64,000 bases of DNA from Verrucomicrobiota bacterium (GTDB lineage: Bacteria; Verrucomicrobiota; Verrucomicrobiia; Limisphaerales; JACRJZ01): contig JACRJZ010000143.1 of assembly GCA_016219875.1 (NCBI GenBank), positions 62,001 through 126,000 on the forward strand, read 5' to 3'. A program made the translations under genes and the position numbers. This document shows positions 35,317 through 44,829 of this stretch, piece by piece. Each line of letters starts with the position of its first letter. The first letter of the stretch is position 1. The notes under the pieces were generated by a model, which was not told the DNA's origin, ran no database searches, and saw nothing but the letters and a program-made list of their open reading frames with translations.

Positions 35317-36117
35317 TCACTTGACTACATGCGGCGTGAGGCGTGTCCGGAGTCGCCGCCAGAACTGCTCGCGTGGGGTGAGAGGATGCCCGTCCGACTC
35401 AAGATCGGGAAGCGTGGCTACCGGCTTCGCGGGCAACAGCTTCTTCGCTTCGTCCATGCAAGTTGCGTTGTGATAGATCACGACACCGTCAAGGTGATCG
35501 ACCGTCGGCCATCCTCGCTGCTTTCGTTTCAGGTAGGAACGAAAATTGTACTGGCAGGGCAGGATGCGGAGCCGGTTGTAGTACTTGGTTTGGACGACTT
35601 CGTTCAGGCACCATTGGTCATCGGCCACCGTGCGGAAGTGGGTTCGCGCCCTCTGGATGATTTCCCGACGGATGTCGAGACTGGCCTTCAGGTTCCAGAA
35701 GATCACGCCTCCGTTGATGAAGTTGGCGGTGTAGCCCTGGCCCAGGACATAACGGCAACCCAGGTGTTCGACGCAGCCGGCAAGCGAAGCGCCAGCCAGC
35801 AATTCCGCAAACGGCGGCAGCGGCTGGACACAGAGCACGTCGTACGAATCCACCACCAGCGCAAAATCCACCTCGAGGTCGTCGATCAGTTCCATCCGCC
35901 GGAAATAGACTTCGCGCAGCGGATGTGAGAAGTCGTTGACCGGTTTCACGAGGTGGTACTGGATTTCAGGCTGGCGCTTCTCTGGCAGATGCTCGCCGAG
36001 AATGAAGGCGTGCAACGGCACTCCGTCGCACTTTGCGAAGCTGGTAAACGTGTGGTCGAGATGCTCGATGGAATGACCGAAAGCAACGGTGACAATGGCG
36101 GAACGAGACAGGCTCAT
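35317..36117 (-). CDS. Glycosyltransferase-like protein (family 8/77-like fold)
   Basis: The protein has 266 residues from the ATG at 36117 (MSLSRSAIVTVAFGHSIEHL); an open frame to 36198 adds non-matching residues. FALVVDSYDVLCV supplies a DxxD metal-site-like motif (usually DxD), CRYVLGQGYTANFINGGVIF is the typical N-G-G-V segment of glycosyltransferase A-fold enzymes, and DDQWCLNEVV follows. It likely transfers a sugar from a nucleotide donor onto a surface glycan; donor and acceptor are unknown. The stop is 24 bases from the convergent methyltransferase end, and 53 bases separate it from the upstream methyltransferase on the same strand, so these two may be co-transcribed. A plant procollagen-type galactosyl/lysyl glycosyltransferase-like relation is possible. 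Confidence 0.75.
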   Translation of the reverse strand: MSLSRSAIVTVAFGHSIEHLDHTFTSFAKCDGVPLHAFILGEHLPEKRQPEIQYHLVKPVNDFSHPLREVYFRRMELIDDLEVDFALVVDSYDVLCVQPLPPFAELLAGASLAGCVEHLGCRYVLGQGYTANFINGGVIFWNLKASLDIRREIIQRARTHFRTVADDQWCLNEVVQTKYYNRLRILPCQYNFRSYLKRKQRGWPTVDHLDGVVIYHNATCMDEAKKLLPAKPVATLPDLESDGHPLTPREQFWRRLRTRLTPHVVK

Positions 36118-36170
36118 TCTCTTTGCGTGGGACAAGTTTGAACCGATGGGTTGAGGAATGGCGCGGGAGG

Positions 36171-37052
36171 TCAAGCTTTTGGGACGGGACGAAAGCATCT
36201 CCTATTGCGCAGGCTCATCCGATAATACACGCGAAGCCCGTTCTCTAGGACGTTGAGCAGCCGTGCAACGCCTGGCAGCAAGCGCGAAAGCTTCGAGCGT
36301 GTCGCGCCGTACACCACGGCGGGAGGCTGGTCTGGCCCCGCTTGGTCTGAGCGCCAGCGAGGCGTGTAGTCACTTTGTTGAGGCGCCTTCTCAAATGGCG
36401 TCACCGCTTTTGTGCGGCGGGCCCGCAGGAGAATCTGCACCGGGACAAAGGTGATCAGTTCCACCCGGGAGCGGATGCGCTCCGGATCCGTCACTTCGTA
36501 CCATCGGCCGTATGGTCCGACCATGTGGAGGACCATCTGTTCCATCTCGAAGCCGTTCTCGGGACTCAACGCACGGAAGAACAGTTCGGGGCTGAATTGG
36601 TAGAAGCCGTGGCCGCACCAGTTGTTCACGCCGGTGTGAATGAACAACCTGCCTCCTGGCGCCAGCATCTCCATGCAGTTCCGCAATGCCACCGGGAAAT
36701 TAAACACATGCTCCAAAGTTCCGCCGTCATAGACGACGTCGAACTGCTCCTTCCACCGCGAGGTAATCGGCTGGTTCAAGTCGTGGACGACAGTGGCGCC
36801 TTCGAAATCCGAAGCGTCCAGCGAAGCGATCTGGGTTGCGCCCACCGCTTCGAAGATCGGCTCCGCAAAAAGGGTGTCAGGTGCGCCCGGCTGAAAGGCC
36901 GTCGAGGGAAGCAGGTTGGCGTCGAGTACCTGCCGCAACTTGGCCGGGTACACGTTCAAGTCCTGGCGCCCCAAGGTCAGCACCCGGCCGAACTCGACTC
37001 CGGCCTTTTTTGCTGCAATCAGGAAACGAACTGCATTGATGTCTAGTCCCAT
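36171..37052 (-). CDS. SAM-dependent methyltransferase-like protein
   Basis: The protein has 293 residues. The core is DVVYDGGTLEHVFNFPVALR (residues about 106-125) followed by EMLAPGGRLFIHT, the motif IV and post-motif region of class I methyltransferases. The N-terminal FGRVLTLGRQDLNVYPAKLR looks like a degenerate SAM-binding strand, and HDLNQP precedes the core. The C-terminal part (around 190-293) is basic and carries ARLLNVLENGLRVYYRMSLR, perhaps a membrane-associating helix. The family often sits with glycosyltransferases and is annotated only by fold. It is divergently placed relative to nothing upstream for 200 bases, and is followed by the glycosyltransferase-like gene on the same strand. 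Substrate unknown. Confidence 0.78.
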   Translation of the reverse strand: MGLDINAVRFLIAAKKAGVEFGRVLTLGRQDLNVYPAKLRQVLDANLLPSTAFQPGAPDTLFAEPIFEAVGATQIASLDASDFEGATVVHDLNQPITSRWKEQFDVVYDGGTLEHVFNFPVALRNCMEMLAPGGRLFIHTGVNNWCGHGFYQFSPELFFRALSPENGFEMEQMVLHMVGPYGRWYEVTDPERIRSRVELITFVPVQILLRARRTKAVTPFEKAPQQSDYTPRWRSDQAGPDQPPAVVYGATRSKLSRLLPGVARLLNVLENGLRVYYRMSLRNRRCFRPVPKA

Positions 37053-37251
37053 AGCATTGCGAGCCCGGAGATGGGCGGGCCAGGTGATCTGGCGTTCGCG
37101 CGCGTCCGTCTCTCATGCGGGGAAGCTAGCAACGTCCGCTGCGCTCTGGCAATGCCGAACGCTGCTGGAACTTCAGCGACAGTTGCCACGCTCTGGAAGG
37201 ACCAGCCGCAGGCGGGCGCGAGAATGCAATGAGTGGCTGGCGATGGAGAGG

Positions 37252-40200
37252 CTACTCTTGGTTTCGAGCGCGGTAGAAGAGGTGCGGCGCTCCCGGCGCA
37301 TCTGGATCAATCACCGGATCGGAGCCGGTGCTGAAAATGTTTGTCAGCGTCCGCCAATTCAGCAAATCAGGCGAAACCTCCACGCGGTAGGTGGCTCCCG
37401 CATCGCCCTGGAGCGTGAAGCGGAATCCTTTGTCGCGGGGCGATCCCAACGCGGTGAGGACCGCTGGCGCGGCTGGCCGAGCCACCAATTTGGCGGCGGC
37501 AACTTGAGGGGGAGCGGAAGTCACACTCAGGCAGAAGCCTTCCAAGCCAACCAGCCGCGAGGGAGGCATCAAACCGCCGCCGGTCCTCACAGTGAAGATC
37601 GGCGAAGCCCCTGCCTTGCCGCCGGCGGTTTGCGCCTGCTCGTAGGTCGAGCCTGACGCACTGTCCCACGCCTTAACCTGGACCGTCGCAAGGCCAGTCG
37701 GGGCGACGGTAGAAATGTAACGGATCCCGCCATTGAAAAGCCCAACCTGCAGGCCCGATCCAAATGGGGCCGCGGCTCCGATGGCTGTCATGCTTGATTC
37801 ATCAGGCCCAGCATAAAGCTGCGCCAGATACGCGGGACCGGCCAGTCTTGTGCTGCAATCCACATCGTAAATCCACGCGCTGTTGGTGCCGGCGTAGTTC
37901 ATGAATGACACGGTGCCTCCTACCCACGACTCCACGTTCAAGACGGCTCCGGAGCTGAAGGCTGCCCCCTGGTCGTTGGTCACGGCAGCCCGATATGTGC
38001 CGGCGAGACTCGCCTGCACATTGGTCAACTCCAGTAGGAAATTCGTCGCGTCGGGGATCGCCTGGCCGTTCCGGAACCATTGAACGCTCAACGGCGGAGT
38101 GCCGGTGGCGATGACCGAGAAGGACACAGTCGCACCGACCGCCACTGAGCGGTTGGCTGGTTGAAGCACAATCACGGGCGCGACTGGCACCGGCTCTTGC
38201 ACCCGGAGCGTGGCCTTGGCGCTGACGGCGACGCCCACTTGGTTGCTCACCACGACTGAGTAGACACCAGCCTGGCTCATTTGCACGTTCGCCAGGACAA
38301 GCGAGGCGCTGGTTGCGCCCGCCAACGGCTCGCCGTTGAAACTCCATTGATAGAACAGCGGCGCGGTGCCTCCCGACTGGACGCTCAGGACGGCTTCGCT
38401 TCCCACGGACACGACTAGGTCTTCCGGCTGCTTCAGGATTACAGGCCCGACAGGCTCGCCGAGAGTGTGTGCGATCCGAATCACGTCCGCTCCGTTGTCA
38501 CCCGACGTGGCTACGGCGGAGTTGCCTCCCAACGCGAACACGCGCGACGCTCTGCCGTTGGCGGCGCCCGCATCGACGTAAGTCACCAACGAGCCGGAGA
38601 AGTTGCGGAAGTCCACCAGCAGGTTACCCGCTGACGGATCGTAGAGGAAGGGCACCATCAGCGGGATGACGATGTCGAACTCCTTTGGCCCACCCGCCGG
38701 CCCGAGACACGCACTCGACAGACTGATGGAGCCTGCAAAAACCACCGTATCGTTTGTACCTGGGTTGTTGGCGAAGGTGGCACTCAGGCCGTCGGGCTGA
38801 ACCAAGGTGGTGGAAAGGTTGATCTGGAGATTGGAAATGGTTTCGCTGAACGGCTGGCCGTAGGCTGCACTGGGGCGGAAACGGAGTTCAGTGATCAGAA
38901 TCGGTTGAGGCGGAAACTGGGCGGCGCTGTACACCTCCTGAAGCCGTATGCTGTGCCTCAACACCGAAGAGCCGCCATGACCATCGGTGTTTGCCAACAC
39001 GTCAGGCACGATGAGGATGGGATTGAGGTCTATGGTCAACACCGCATTCGTGCTGGTGACAGAAGCGATGTCGTTGGCCACGACCACGGAGTAGTTCCCG
39101 GCCTGAGACGGCTGGACGTTGGAGAGCAAAAGGGTGGAGTTTGTCGCGCCTTCGAGGGGCGTGTCGTTGAAGCGCCATTGATAGCTCAACACACCACTGC
39201 CCGATGCCGCCACATTGAATGTGGCTTGCCGGCCCACGCCCACGTTCTGGTCCTGGGGTTGGTGGGTGATTGTCGGAGCAGCAGGCTGCGCCGCGGTGAA
39301 GATGATTTCCAGTACGTCAGCGCCGTTGTCTGAGGACGTCGCGTGAGTTGAGCCGCCTCCCAGCGCGAATACTCGGGAGGCCGTGCCGCTAGCTGATCCC
39401 GCATCGACGTAGGTCACCAACGAGCCGGAGAAGTTGTGGAAGTCCACCAGCAGGTTGCCTACCGACGGGTCGTAAAGGAACGGCGTCGTCAGCGGGATGA
39501 CGATGTCGAATTCTTTTGGCCCGTTCACCGGCCCGAGACAAGCACTGGAAAGGCTAATGGAGCCTGCAAACACCACGGTGTCATTTGCGCCGGGATTGTT
39601 TGCAAAGGTGGAACTCAGACTGCCTGGCTGGACCGTGGTGGCCGACAAGTTGATTTGGAGGTGAGCGATGGTTTCGCTGAACGGCTGGCCATACGCCGCG
39701 TTGGGACGAAAGCGGAGTTCCTGGATGAGGATCGGACGTGGTGGAAACTGGGACGCGCTGTAAACCTCCTGCAGGCGGATGCTATGCCTCAACACCGAGG
39801 AACCGCCGCCCCCTCCCGTGTTCGCCCACACATCCGGGACGATGAGGTTGGGATTAAGATCAACGCTCAAGACGGCAATCGAACTGGTCACGGAGGCGAT
39901 CTCGTTGGCGACCACCACGGAGTAGTTCCCGGCATGCGTCGGTTGGACGTTGGAAAGCAGAAGAGTAGAGTTCGTCGCGCCTTCGATGGGAGTGTCGTTG
40001 AAACGCCATTGGTAGGTCAGCGGACTGGTGCTCGATGCCCCCACCGTGAACGTGGCCAGCCGACCGACAGCCACGTTCTGATCTTGAGGTTGGCGGGTGA
40101 TCGTCGGAGGCAGAACCACCACCGTCAACACCGCGTTCGTGCTGGTGGCGGAACCGATGTCGTTGGCGACGATCACGGAATACTCCCCGGATTGCGCCAA

Positions 40201-41979
40201 CTGGACGTTGGAGAGCAGGAGGGTGGAGTTCGTCGCGTTCTCAATCAGCGCACCGTTGAAACGCCATTGATAGCTCAACGGATGGCTGCCCGACGCCGCC
40301 ACGGTAAAGGTTGCCTGTTCACCCACACCCACACGCTGGTCTTGGGGCTGGCGAGTGATCGTCGGAGGAGTGCGTTCAGCGGCGGTGTAAGTGATTTCCA
40401 GCACGTCGGCCCCATCGTCCGAGGTGGTGGCACGGGTTGAGCCGGCACCCAGGGCGAAAACGCGCGAGGCACTGCCGTGCGCCGCACCCGCATCGACGTG
40501 GGTGACCAAGGAGCCGGAGAAGTTGCGGAAGTCCACCAGCAGGTTGCCTGCGCTGGGATCGTAGAGAAACGGCACGCTCAGCGGAATCACGATGTCGAAA
40601 GCTTTAGGGCTGCCGTCGAGGCCTGCACAATCGCTGGACAACTGGATTGCCCCATGGAACACCACCGTGTCATCCGGGCCGATATTGGCGGCGAAGTCCC
40701 TGCTCATTCCGCCTGGCTGGATCGGTGTTGCCGACATGTTGATCTGCAGGTTGGAGATCGTTTCGCTGAAGGCTTGGCCATAGATGGCACTGGGGCGGAA
40801 ACGAATCGCCTGAATCAAGATCGGTCCCGTGCTGAACTGGGAAGCCTGGTACACCTCTTGGAGTCGAATTGCTGACTGCAATACCGACGATCCTCCGTGG
40901 CCATCAGTGTCGGCAAGGTTACTCGGCACGATCAAGCTTCCGCCTGTGCTCACCGTCAGCGTGGCTTCCCGGCTGGCCACAGTGCCCAGCGCATTGCTGA
41001 CCACGACTGAGTAAAGTCCGGCTTGGGTTGGCTGTGCGTTGGACAACACCAAGACAGAGGACATCGAGCCGGCAAGCGGTTGACCGTTGAAACTCCATTG
41101 GTAGTTCAGCGGAGCAGTTCCCGAAGCGCGGACACTGAAAGTAACGTTGCCTCCTATTGTGGCCTGACGGTCCTGAGGCTGCGCCACAATCACTGGCGGC
41201 AACTCCGGTTTGACTTTGCCGGAGGAGCCCGCGTCGTAAACCCCTTGGATCTCCGCCGGCGTGAGGATCCGGTTGTAGAGGCACACTTCGTCGATCACAC
41301 CTTTGAAGAAATCGCCTACGCCTCCTCGTTCGGAGCCGATTGTCAGCGGCGTGCTGTTGAGCGTGTTCGCAAGATTACCTGGGAGGACGGCGGTCTTGAC
41401 CAATTGACCGTCCACGAAGGTCTGCAACTCAATGTGCGCGGCGTCGGCTTGCCGATATGTCCCGGCGAAATGATGAAACACACCCGGCGTCGGCAACGGG
41501 AAGCAGCCGGAAATCTCGAACTTGCCCCCTTCGTCAACCAACGGGTCGTCATAGTAAAGTTGAAATCCCCAGTTCGGAGAAAGGAGCGCTCCATAGTTGC
41601 AGCCGTCCCATGCGCGCTTGTCTACCAGCGGATAGGAAGTGTCCCAACGCCATTCATCACCGAGAAACCACAACTCCACAGTCAATTCATTGGTGAAGCG
41701 TAACGACGGACTGTCCGAAACGACAACGTAGCTGTTGACGCCATCGAACCGGAATCCCTCCCCTACCATGCCCGGCACGAACCCCGTGTCATGGATTACA
41801 CCATGGTTTCCTCCAACGAGATCATCGGCGGTGCCATCCCCGGCCCACCAAGCGACCAGCCCAGCAGGAGGGGCCACGCCAGCCGCATGGACACAGTTGA
41901 AACTCCACGCGCACCACCAAATTAAAACCATGACAGCGATACGCATCGCCATCTGTTTGAAGGAACGTTGCCTTTTCAT
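37252..41979 (-). CDS. Giant secreted LamG / Ig-like repeat protein
   Basis: The protein has 1575 residues with a signal-peptide-like N-terminus (RIAVMVLIWWCAWSFNCVHA). A LamG domain (residues about 35-250: GLVAWWAGDGTADDLVGGNH...VFHHFAGTYR...GVIDEVCLYNRILTPAEI) is followed by an Ig-like domain. Then come three copies of a ~180-residue beta module (each GGSSVL...IRLQEVY.ASQF...LRFRP, then FRNFSGSLVT(H/Y)VDAG-like, ending in a GADVL/I(E/R)I segment), each followed by one or two Ig-like domains (QPxDxxVxVG....YQWRFN), and a C-terminal W/FYRAR domain. Such proteins are surface adhesins or polymer binders; no catalytic residues were found. The repeat modules are about 70-85% alike at the protein level by eye. 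Confidence 0.85.
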   Translation of the reverse strand: MKRQRSFKQMAMRIAVMVLIWWCAWSFNCVHAAGVAPPAGLVAWWAGDGTADDLVGGNHGVIHDTGFVPGMVGEGFRFDGVNSYVVVSDSPSLRFTNELTVELWFLGDEWRWDTSYPLVDKRAWDGCNYGALLSPNWGFQLYYDDPLVDEGGKFEISGCFPLPTPGVFHHFAGTYRQADAAHIELQTFVDGQLVKTAVLPGNLANTLNSTPLTIGSERGGVGDFFKGVIDEVCLYNRILTPAEIQGVYDAGSSGKVKPELPPVIVAQPQDRQATIGGNVTFSVRASGTAPLNYQWSFNGQPLAGSMSSVLVLSNAQPTQAGLYSVVVSNALGTVASREATLTVSTGGSLIVPSNLADTDGHGGSSVLQSAIRLQEVYQASQFSTGPILIQAIRFRPSAIYGQAFSETISNLQINMSATPIQPGGMSRDFAANIGPDDTVVFHGAIQLSSDCAGLDGSPKAFDIVIPLSVPFLYDPSAGNLLVDFRNFSGSLVTHVDAGAAHGSASRVFALGAGSTRATTSDDGADVLEITYTAAERTPPTITRQPQDQRVGVGEQATFTVAASGSHPLSYQWRFNGALIENATNSTLLLSNVQLAQSGEYSVIVANDIGSATSTNAVLTVVVLPPTITRQPQDQNVAVGRLATFTVGASSTSPLTYQWRFNDTPIEGATNSTLLLSNVQPTHAGNYSVVVANEIASVTSSIAVLSVDLNPNLIVPDVWANTGGGGGSSVLRHSIRLQEVYSASQFPPRPILIQELRFRPNAAYGQPFSETIAHLQINLSATTVQPGSLSSTFANNPGANDTVVFAGSISLSSACLGPVNGPKEFDIVIPLTTPFLYDPSVGNLLVDFHNFSGSLVTYVDAGSASGTASRVFALGGGSTHATSSDNGADVLEIIFTAAQPAAPTITHQPQDQNVGVGRQATFNVAASGSGVLSYQWRFNDTPLEGATNSTLLLSNVQPSQAGNYSVVVANDIASVTSTNAVLTIDLNPILIVPDVLANTDGHGGSSVLRHSIRLQEVYSAAQFPPQPILITELRFRPSAAYGQPFSETISNLQINLSTTLVQPDGLSATFANNPGTNDTVVFAGSISLSSACLGPAGGPKEFDIVIPLMVPFLYDPSAGNLLVDFRNFSGSLVTYVDAGAANGRASRVFALGGNSAVATSGDNGADVIRIAHTLGEPVGPVILKQPEDLVVSVGSEAVLSVQSGGTAPLFYQWSFNGEPLAGATSASLVLANVQMSQAGVYSVVVSNQVGVAVSAKATLRVQEPVPVAPVIVLQPANRSVAVGATVSFSVIATGTPPLSVQWFRNGQAIPDATNFLLELTNVQASLAGTYRAAVTNDQGAAFSSGAVLNVESWVGGTVSFMNYAGTNSAWIYDVDCSTRLAGPAYLAQLYAGPDESSMTAIGAAAPFGSGLQVGLFNGGIRYISTVAPTGLATVQVKAWDSASGSTYEQAQTAGGKAGASPIFTVRTGGGLMPPSRLVGLEGFCLSVTSAPPQVAAAKLVARPAAPAVLTALGSPRDKGFRFTLQGDAGATYRVEVSPDLLNWRTLTNIFSTGSDPVIDPDAPGAPHLFYRARNQE
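38460..40935. repeat. Three long intragenic direct repeats (each about 540 bp) in the LamG/Ig gene
   Basis: Units at about 40388-40935, 39295-39850 and 38460-39017 (minus-strand coding order) share long identical stretches such as CACCAGCAGGTTGCC and GGAGAAGTT(G)(C/T)GGAAGTCC. Ig-domain segments lie between them. They could recombine to change protein length. Confidence 0.85.
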
Positions 41980-42160
41980 AGATTTTCTTCAGAACCTAGG
42001 CGGACTGTTTGCTCTAAAACCGCTTGGCAATCAAGCCAAATTCCAGGTCAGATGAAAGTATCTGCGTCCCTACTTGCGCGGAACAGCAATCGTGAAGGCA
42101 GGTTTCGGCGAGCAGTGGTTCAGGGGCAAACGAGGCCTCCTTCCAGCGAAGGGAGGCGGC

Positions 42161-43432
42161 TCAGTCGCCAGGCGTCTCGATTTTGTACAAGTGCGTTCGA
42201 GTGCGCAGATAGAAGGCACGGCCGGCGATGGCTGGCGAAGCCATGAAACCGGATTCCAGGGAGTTTGTGGCAACGATCGTCCCTTCGCTGTCAGCCCGAC
42301 AGACGACAGTCCTTCCGCTGTCATCGAAGAAGTAGATGCGGCCCTCGGCCGCCACCGGTGATGCGAAATGCCGTCCACCAATCCGCTGGCTCCGGCGCTC
42401 CCGACCTGTTGAAGCATCGACGCAGCACACGATACCGCCGTCGGAAACCCAAAACAGATTCGTTTCGACCAACACCGGTGAGGAAACAAATGGAACCTGC
42501 CGCTGGGTCTTCCATGCCACGCGATGCTTTTCTGTCATGTCCTCCTCAGTTCGTAAGGCCCACAATTCTGGCTTCGTGCCGCCGGTACAAACGTAAACCA
42601 TCCCCAGGCCATGCACTGGCCGGGGAATGATCGAGTTGCCCGGAAGATCGCAGAACCACAGTTCTTGGCCGGTTCTGGGTTCATAGCAACTCAGCCTGAA
42701 GGCCCCGATGCTGAACAGGCGTTCCTGACCATGCACAGACGAGATCGTCGGCGAACTGTATGCGATCGCCGGGTAAGGCAACCGCTTTGATCGCTCGATG
42801 AACCATGCCATCTGTCCGGAGCCTTTGTGCAGCGCTACCACACGGCTGCGGTCCATCCCATCGCAACTCACGATAAAGAAGCCGTTCCAAACGATGGGGG
42901 AGGTGCCGATTCCCTTCTGGTCGTGGCGATACGCGAGTTCCGTGTTTCGCCAGAGCACCTTTCCTGTGCGCAGCCCCAAACAGGCCTGCCCATTGGGACC
43001 GAAGCTGACATAGACCCTTTCACCATCGACGAACGGCGTTGAACAGGCATGGCCGCCCAATGGCTCGCTGATGATATCGGGCGTCTCAATATGGAATACC
43101 TCGACATCTTGCTGCTGGGTGCCTGTCGTCCGATCGAATGACAATGCACGGAGCGAATGCCCGCCGCGGGCGGCTGTGGTCAGCCACACATCTTCCCCGG
43201 CCACGACTGGAGATGAATGCCCGTTGCCGGGCACATCCGTTTTCCACCGCACGTTCTTGACCTCACTCCAGTGGACCGGCAAGCCGGTGGCGGTTGACGT
43301 GCCTTGTCCAGTCGGACCGCGGAACTGGTTCCATTGCTCAACTCCTGAGGCGTTCCTCGCAAAGAACAATGCCATCCAAAACAAGAGGGCACCCACGATA
43401 CTCCGGGACAGTGCCCAGAGCATTCCTCGCAT
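42161..43432 (-). CDS. PQQ-type beta-propeller (outer membrane BamB-like / quinoprotein-like) repeat protein
   Basis: The protein has 423 residues from the ATG at 43432 (MRGMLWALSRSIVGALLFWM, signal/anchor); the frame extends upstream without protein-like content. Starts after the anchor with EQWNQFRGPTGQGTSTATGL, the hallmark of Planctomycete/Verrucomicrobia PQQ-like repeat proteins. Blades are marked by PVVAGEDVWLT, ACLGLRTGKVLWR, ELWFCDLPGN, VCCVDASTGRERR and PVAAEGRIYFFDD. No PQQ-ligand set can be recognised. The likely role is a periplasmic propeller scaffold or dehydrogenase-like protein; function unknown. Its GC is slightly lower than its neighbours. It is convergently neighboured by the LamG/Ig gene upstream of it on the same strand. 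Confidence 0.85.
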   Translation of the reverse strand: MRGMLWALSRSIVGALLFWMALFFARNASGVEQWNQFRGPTGQGTSTATGLPVHWSEVKNVRWKTDVPGNGHSSPVVAGEDVWLTTAARGGHSLRALSFDRTTGTQQQDVEVFHIETPDIISEPLGGHACSTPFVDGERVYVSFGPNGQACLGLRTGKVLWRNTELAYRHDQKGIGTSPIVWNGFFIVSCDGMDRSRVVALHKGSGQMAWFIERSKRLPYPAIAYSSPTISSVHGQERLFSIGAFRLSCYEPRTGQELWFCDLPGNSIIPRPVHGLGMVYVCTGGTKPELWALRTEEDMTEKHRVAWKTQRQVPFVSSPVLVETNLFWVSDGGIVCCVDASTGRERRSQRIGGRHFASPVAAEGRIYFFDDSGRTVVCRADSEGTIVATNSLESGFMASPAIAGRAFYLRTRTHLYKIETPGD

Positions 43433-43935
43433 TGACGCGGACAGGCGGACGTGCCGATTCCTGTACTCGGGCAACCATTCTCGCTGCCTTGACGCCGAAG
43501 GGGCGTTGTCCCGAAAAGATGCGAGTGGGATGGTCCTGCAACCACGAGCGGAAACGTATCGCTTGGGCTGAAAAACGTGACCTCGCGATTCTGCGCACGT
43601 TCGGTGATCGGAAACCATCAGGCTATGCCACGTCTTACACCCTCTGCTCTGCCTAGCGACCGCAACTTGAACGCAGTTCCATGCGTGTCGCGCTCTCTTC
43701 GACTGCGGGCCAATCATATACCGGCAAATCCTGTCGCGTCCCTCGACCAAAGGCAACTCTGCAGCCAGTTCCCACGGTTGCCAGCCAGGAGTGTGATGCC
43801 GACAAGACCGCTATGCCTTGCACCGGTTTCCAGAACCCAAGCGTGCCCCTTCGGCCGTGAAGAAGGGTGGGAGATCGGAGTTGTCGTTGCTCCCCGGCAT
43901 CACGCCCCATCCCTCACGGCCTCTCCTTGGGGAGG
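43433..43935. other. Spacer with no recognised gene
   Basis: 503 bases between the PQQ-like gene start and the receiver-domain gene end. Short open frames occur on both strands but none shows a domain, signal peptide or neighbour overlap. No repeat family of this window was recognised. Confidence 0.4.
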
Positions 43936-44346
43936 CTACCACCAGTTTCCGTCCGCCGGCCTGCGGGGTTGCGATCCGTGCGTGGCCAGTAGCCGGTCCA
44001 CCCGCTCCATGAGTTGCACCGGGCTGAACGGTTTGGTGATGAAGTCGTCCGCGCCCGAATCCAGCCCGTTCAACCGCACCATCTCGCCGGCCAGCGCCGT
44101 GACCATGATGACCGGCACGCGCGCGGTCGAAGGATGGTGCCGTAGAATCTCGCACACCGTGAAGCCGTCCATGCCCGCCATCATCAAGTCCAGCAAGACC
44201 AGGTCGGGCGTGCAGATGCGGGCCTTGTGGATCGCTTCCAGACCGTTGAGGGCCACGATCACTTCGTAGCCGCGCGATCGCAGGTTGTAGCCCAGCAGAT
44301 CGACCATGTCCTGCTCATCATCCACCACCAGAACTCGTTTGCTCAT
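43936..44346 (-). CDS. Single-domain response regulator (receiver domain)
   Basis: The protein has 136 residues from the ATG at 44346 (MSKRVLVVDDEQDMVDLLGY). The CheY-like receiver has acidic pocket VVDDE, phosphorylation site LVLLDLMMAGMDGFTV (Asp around 51), switch residue T in VIMVTALAGE and the lysine in ITKPFSPVQLMERV. No output domain follows: after the receiver there are only about 15 residues (ATHGSQPRRPADGNWW). No histidine kinase is encoded nearby, so it is an orphan and probably acts through protein-protein contact. The linked sensor cannot be named. Confidence 0.9.
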   Translation of the reverse strand: MSKRVLVVDDEQDMVDLLGYNLRSRGYEVIVALNGLEAIHKARICTPDLVLLDLMMAGMDGFTVCEILRHHPSTARVPVIMVTALAGEMVRLNGLDSGADDFITKPFSPVQLMERVDRLLATHGSQPRRPADGNWW

Positions 44347-44523
44347 GGTTCCCTGTACCACAGCGTCACGGCGGCGCGCAACGACGGCAAGGTCACGTGC
44401 AGGTTACGTTCCCGTTGCGTTCACGGGACGGCATTGCCGTGCGGCGGGCCGCGGTCCCGCCGGTCCCTGCTGAAGTCGTCGGGGCTGCGTCGGCAATGGG
44501 TCAGTTATTCGCGGGAATTGGTT

Positions 44524-44596
44524 TGGTGGGGCGAGCGTACTCGCGAGCCGCTTTCCGGCCCAGAGCTCACGGCTCGCGAGTACGCTCGCCCCACCG
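44524..44596. repeat. Palindromic element GTGGGGCGAGCGTACTCGCG (copy b)
   Basis: GGTGGGGCGAGCGTACTCGC and the inverse CGCGAGTACGCTCGCCCCAC, with about 28 bases between. Same family as 21898-21979, here between the receiver-domain gene and another palindrome. Confidence 0.9.
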
Positions 44597-44630
44597 TCAC
44601 GGTTTGATGCGTCGGAGAAGGCCGAAGGAT

Positions 44631-44756
44631 TCCCAGGGCTGATTCAAGGAGGAGCGCGGGCAGCCTGCCAGCGTGTTTTTAGCTTCCATTTTCGACGGAA
44701 CGCGCGGGCAGGCTGCCCGCGCTCCTCTCCGCATGTTTCTTGAATCAGCCCTGGAA
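44631..44756. repeat. Nested inverted repeat CCAGGGCTGATTCAAG
   Basis: Outer arms CCAGGGCTGATTCAAG (44633) and CTTGAATCAGCCCTGG (44739), inner arms AGGAGCGCGGGCAGCCTGCC and GGCAGGCTGCCCGCGCTCCT. The two levels of pairing make a long hairpin about 75 bases ahead of the retropepsin-like gene. Confidence 0.85.
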
Positions 44757-44829
44757 GGATTCCACATGCGGCAAAAATCGCGTGGATTTTTCCGACACCT
44801 CGTGCTCAGTTCCCTCCGGCAAGTCATTT

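Noticed and set aside
37252..41979. Repeated spacing in the LamG/Ig gene considered as a CRISPR array
   Set aside because: The repeats are hundreds of bases long and coding; there are no short spaced direct repeats.
43653..43910. Open frame of 85 codons on the minus strand before the receiver gene
   Set aside because: Arg/Gly-rich, without signal, domain or coupling to a neighbour.
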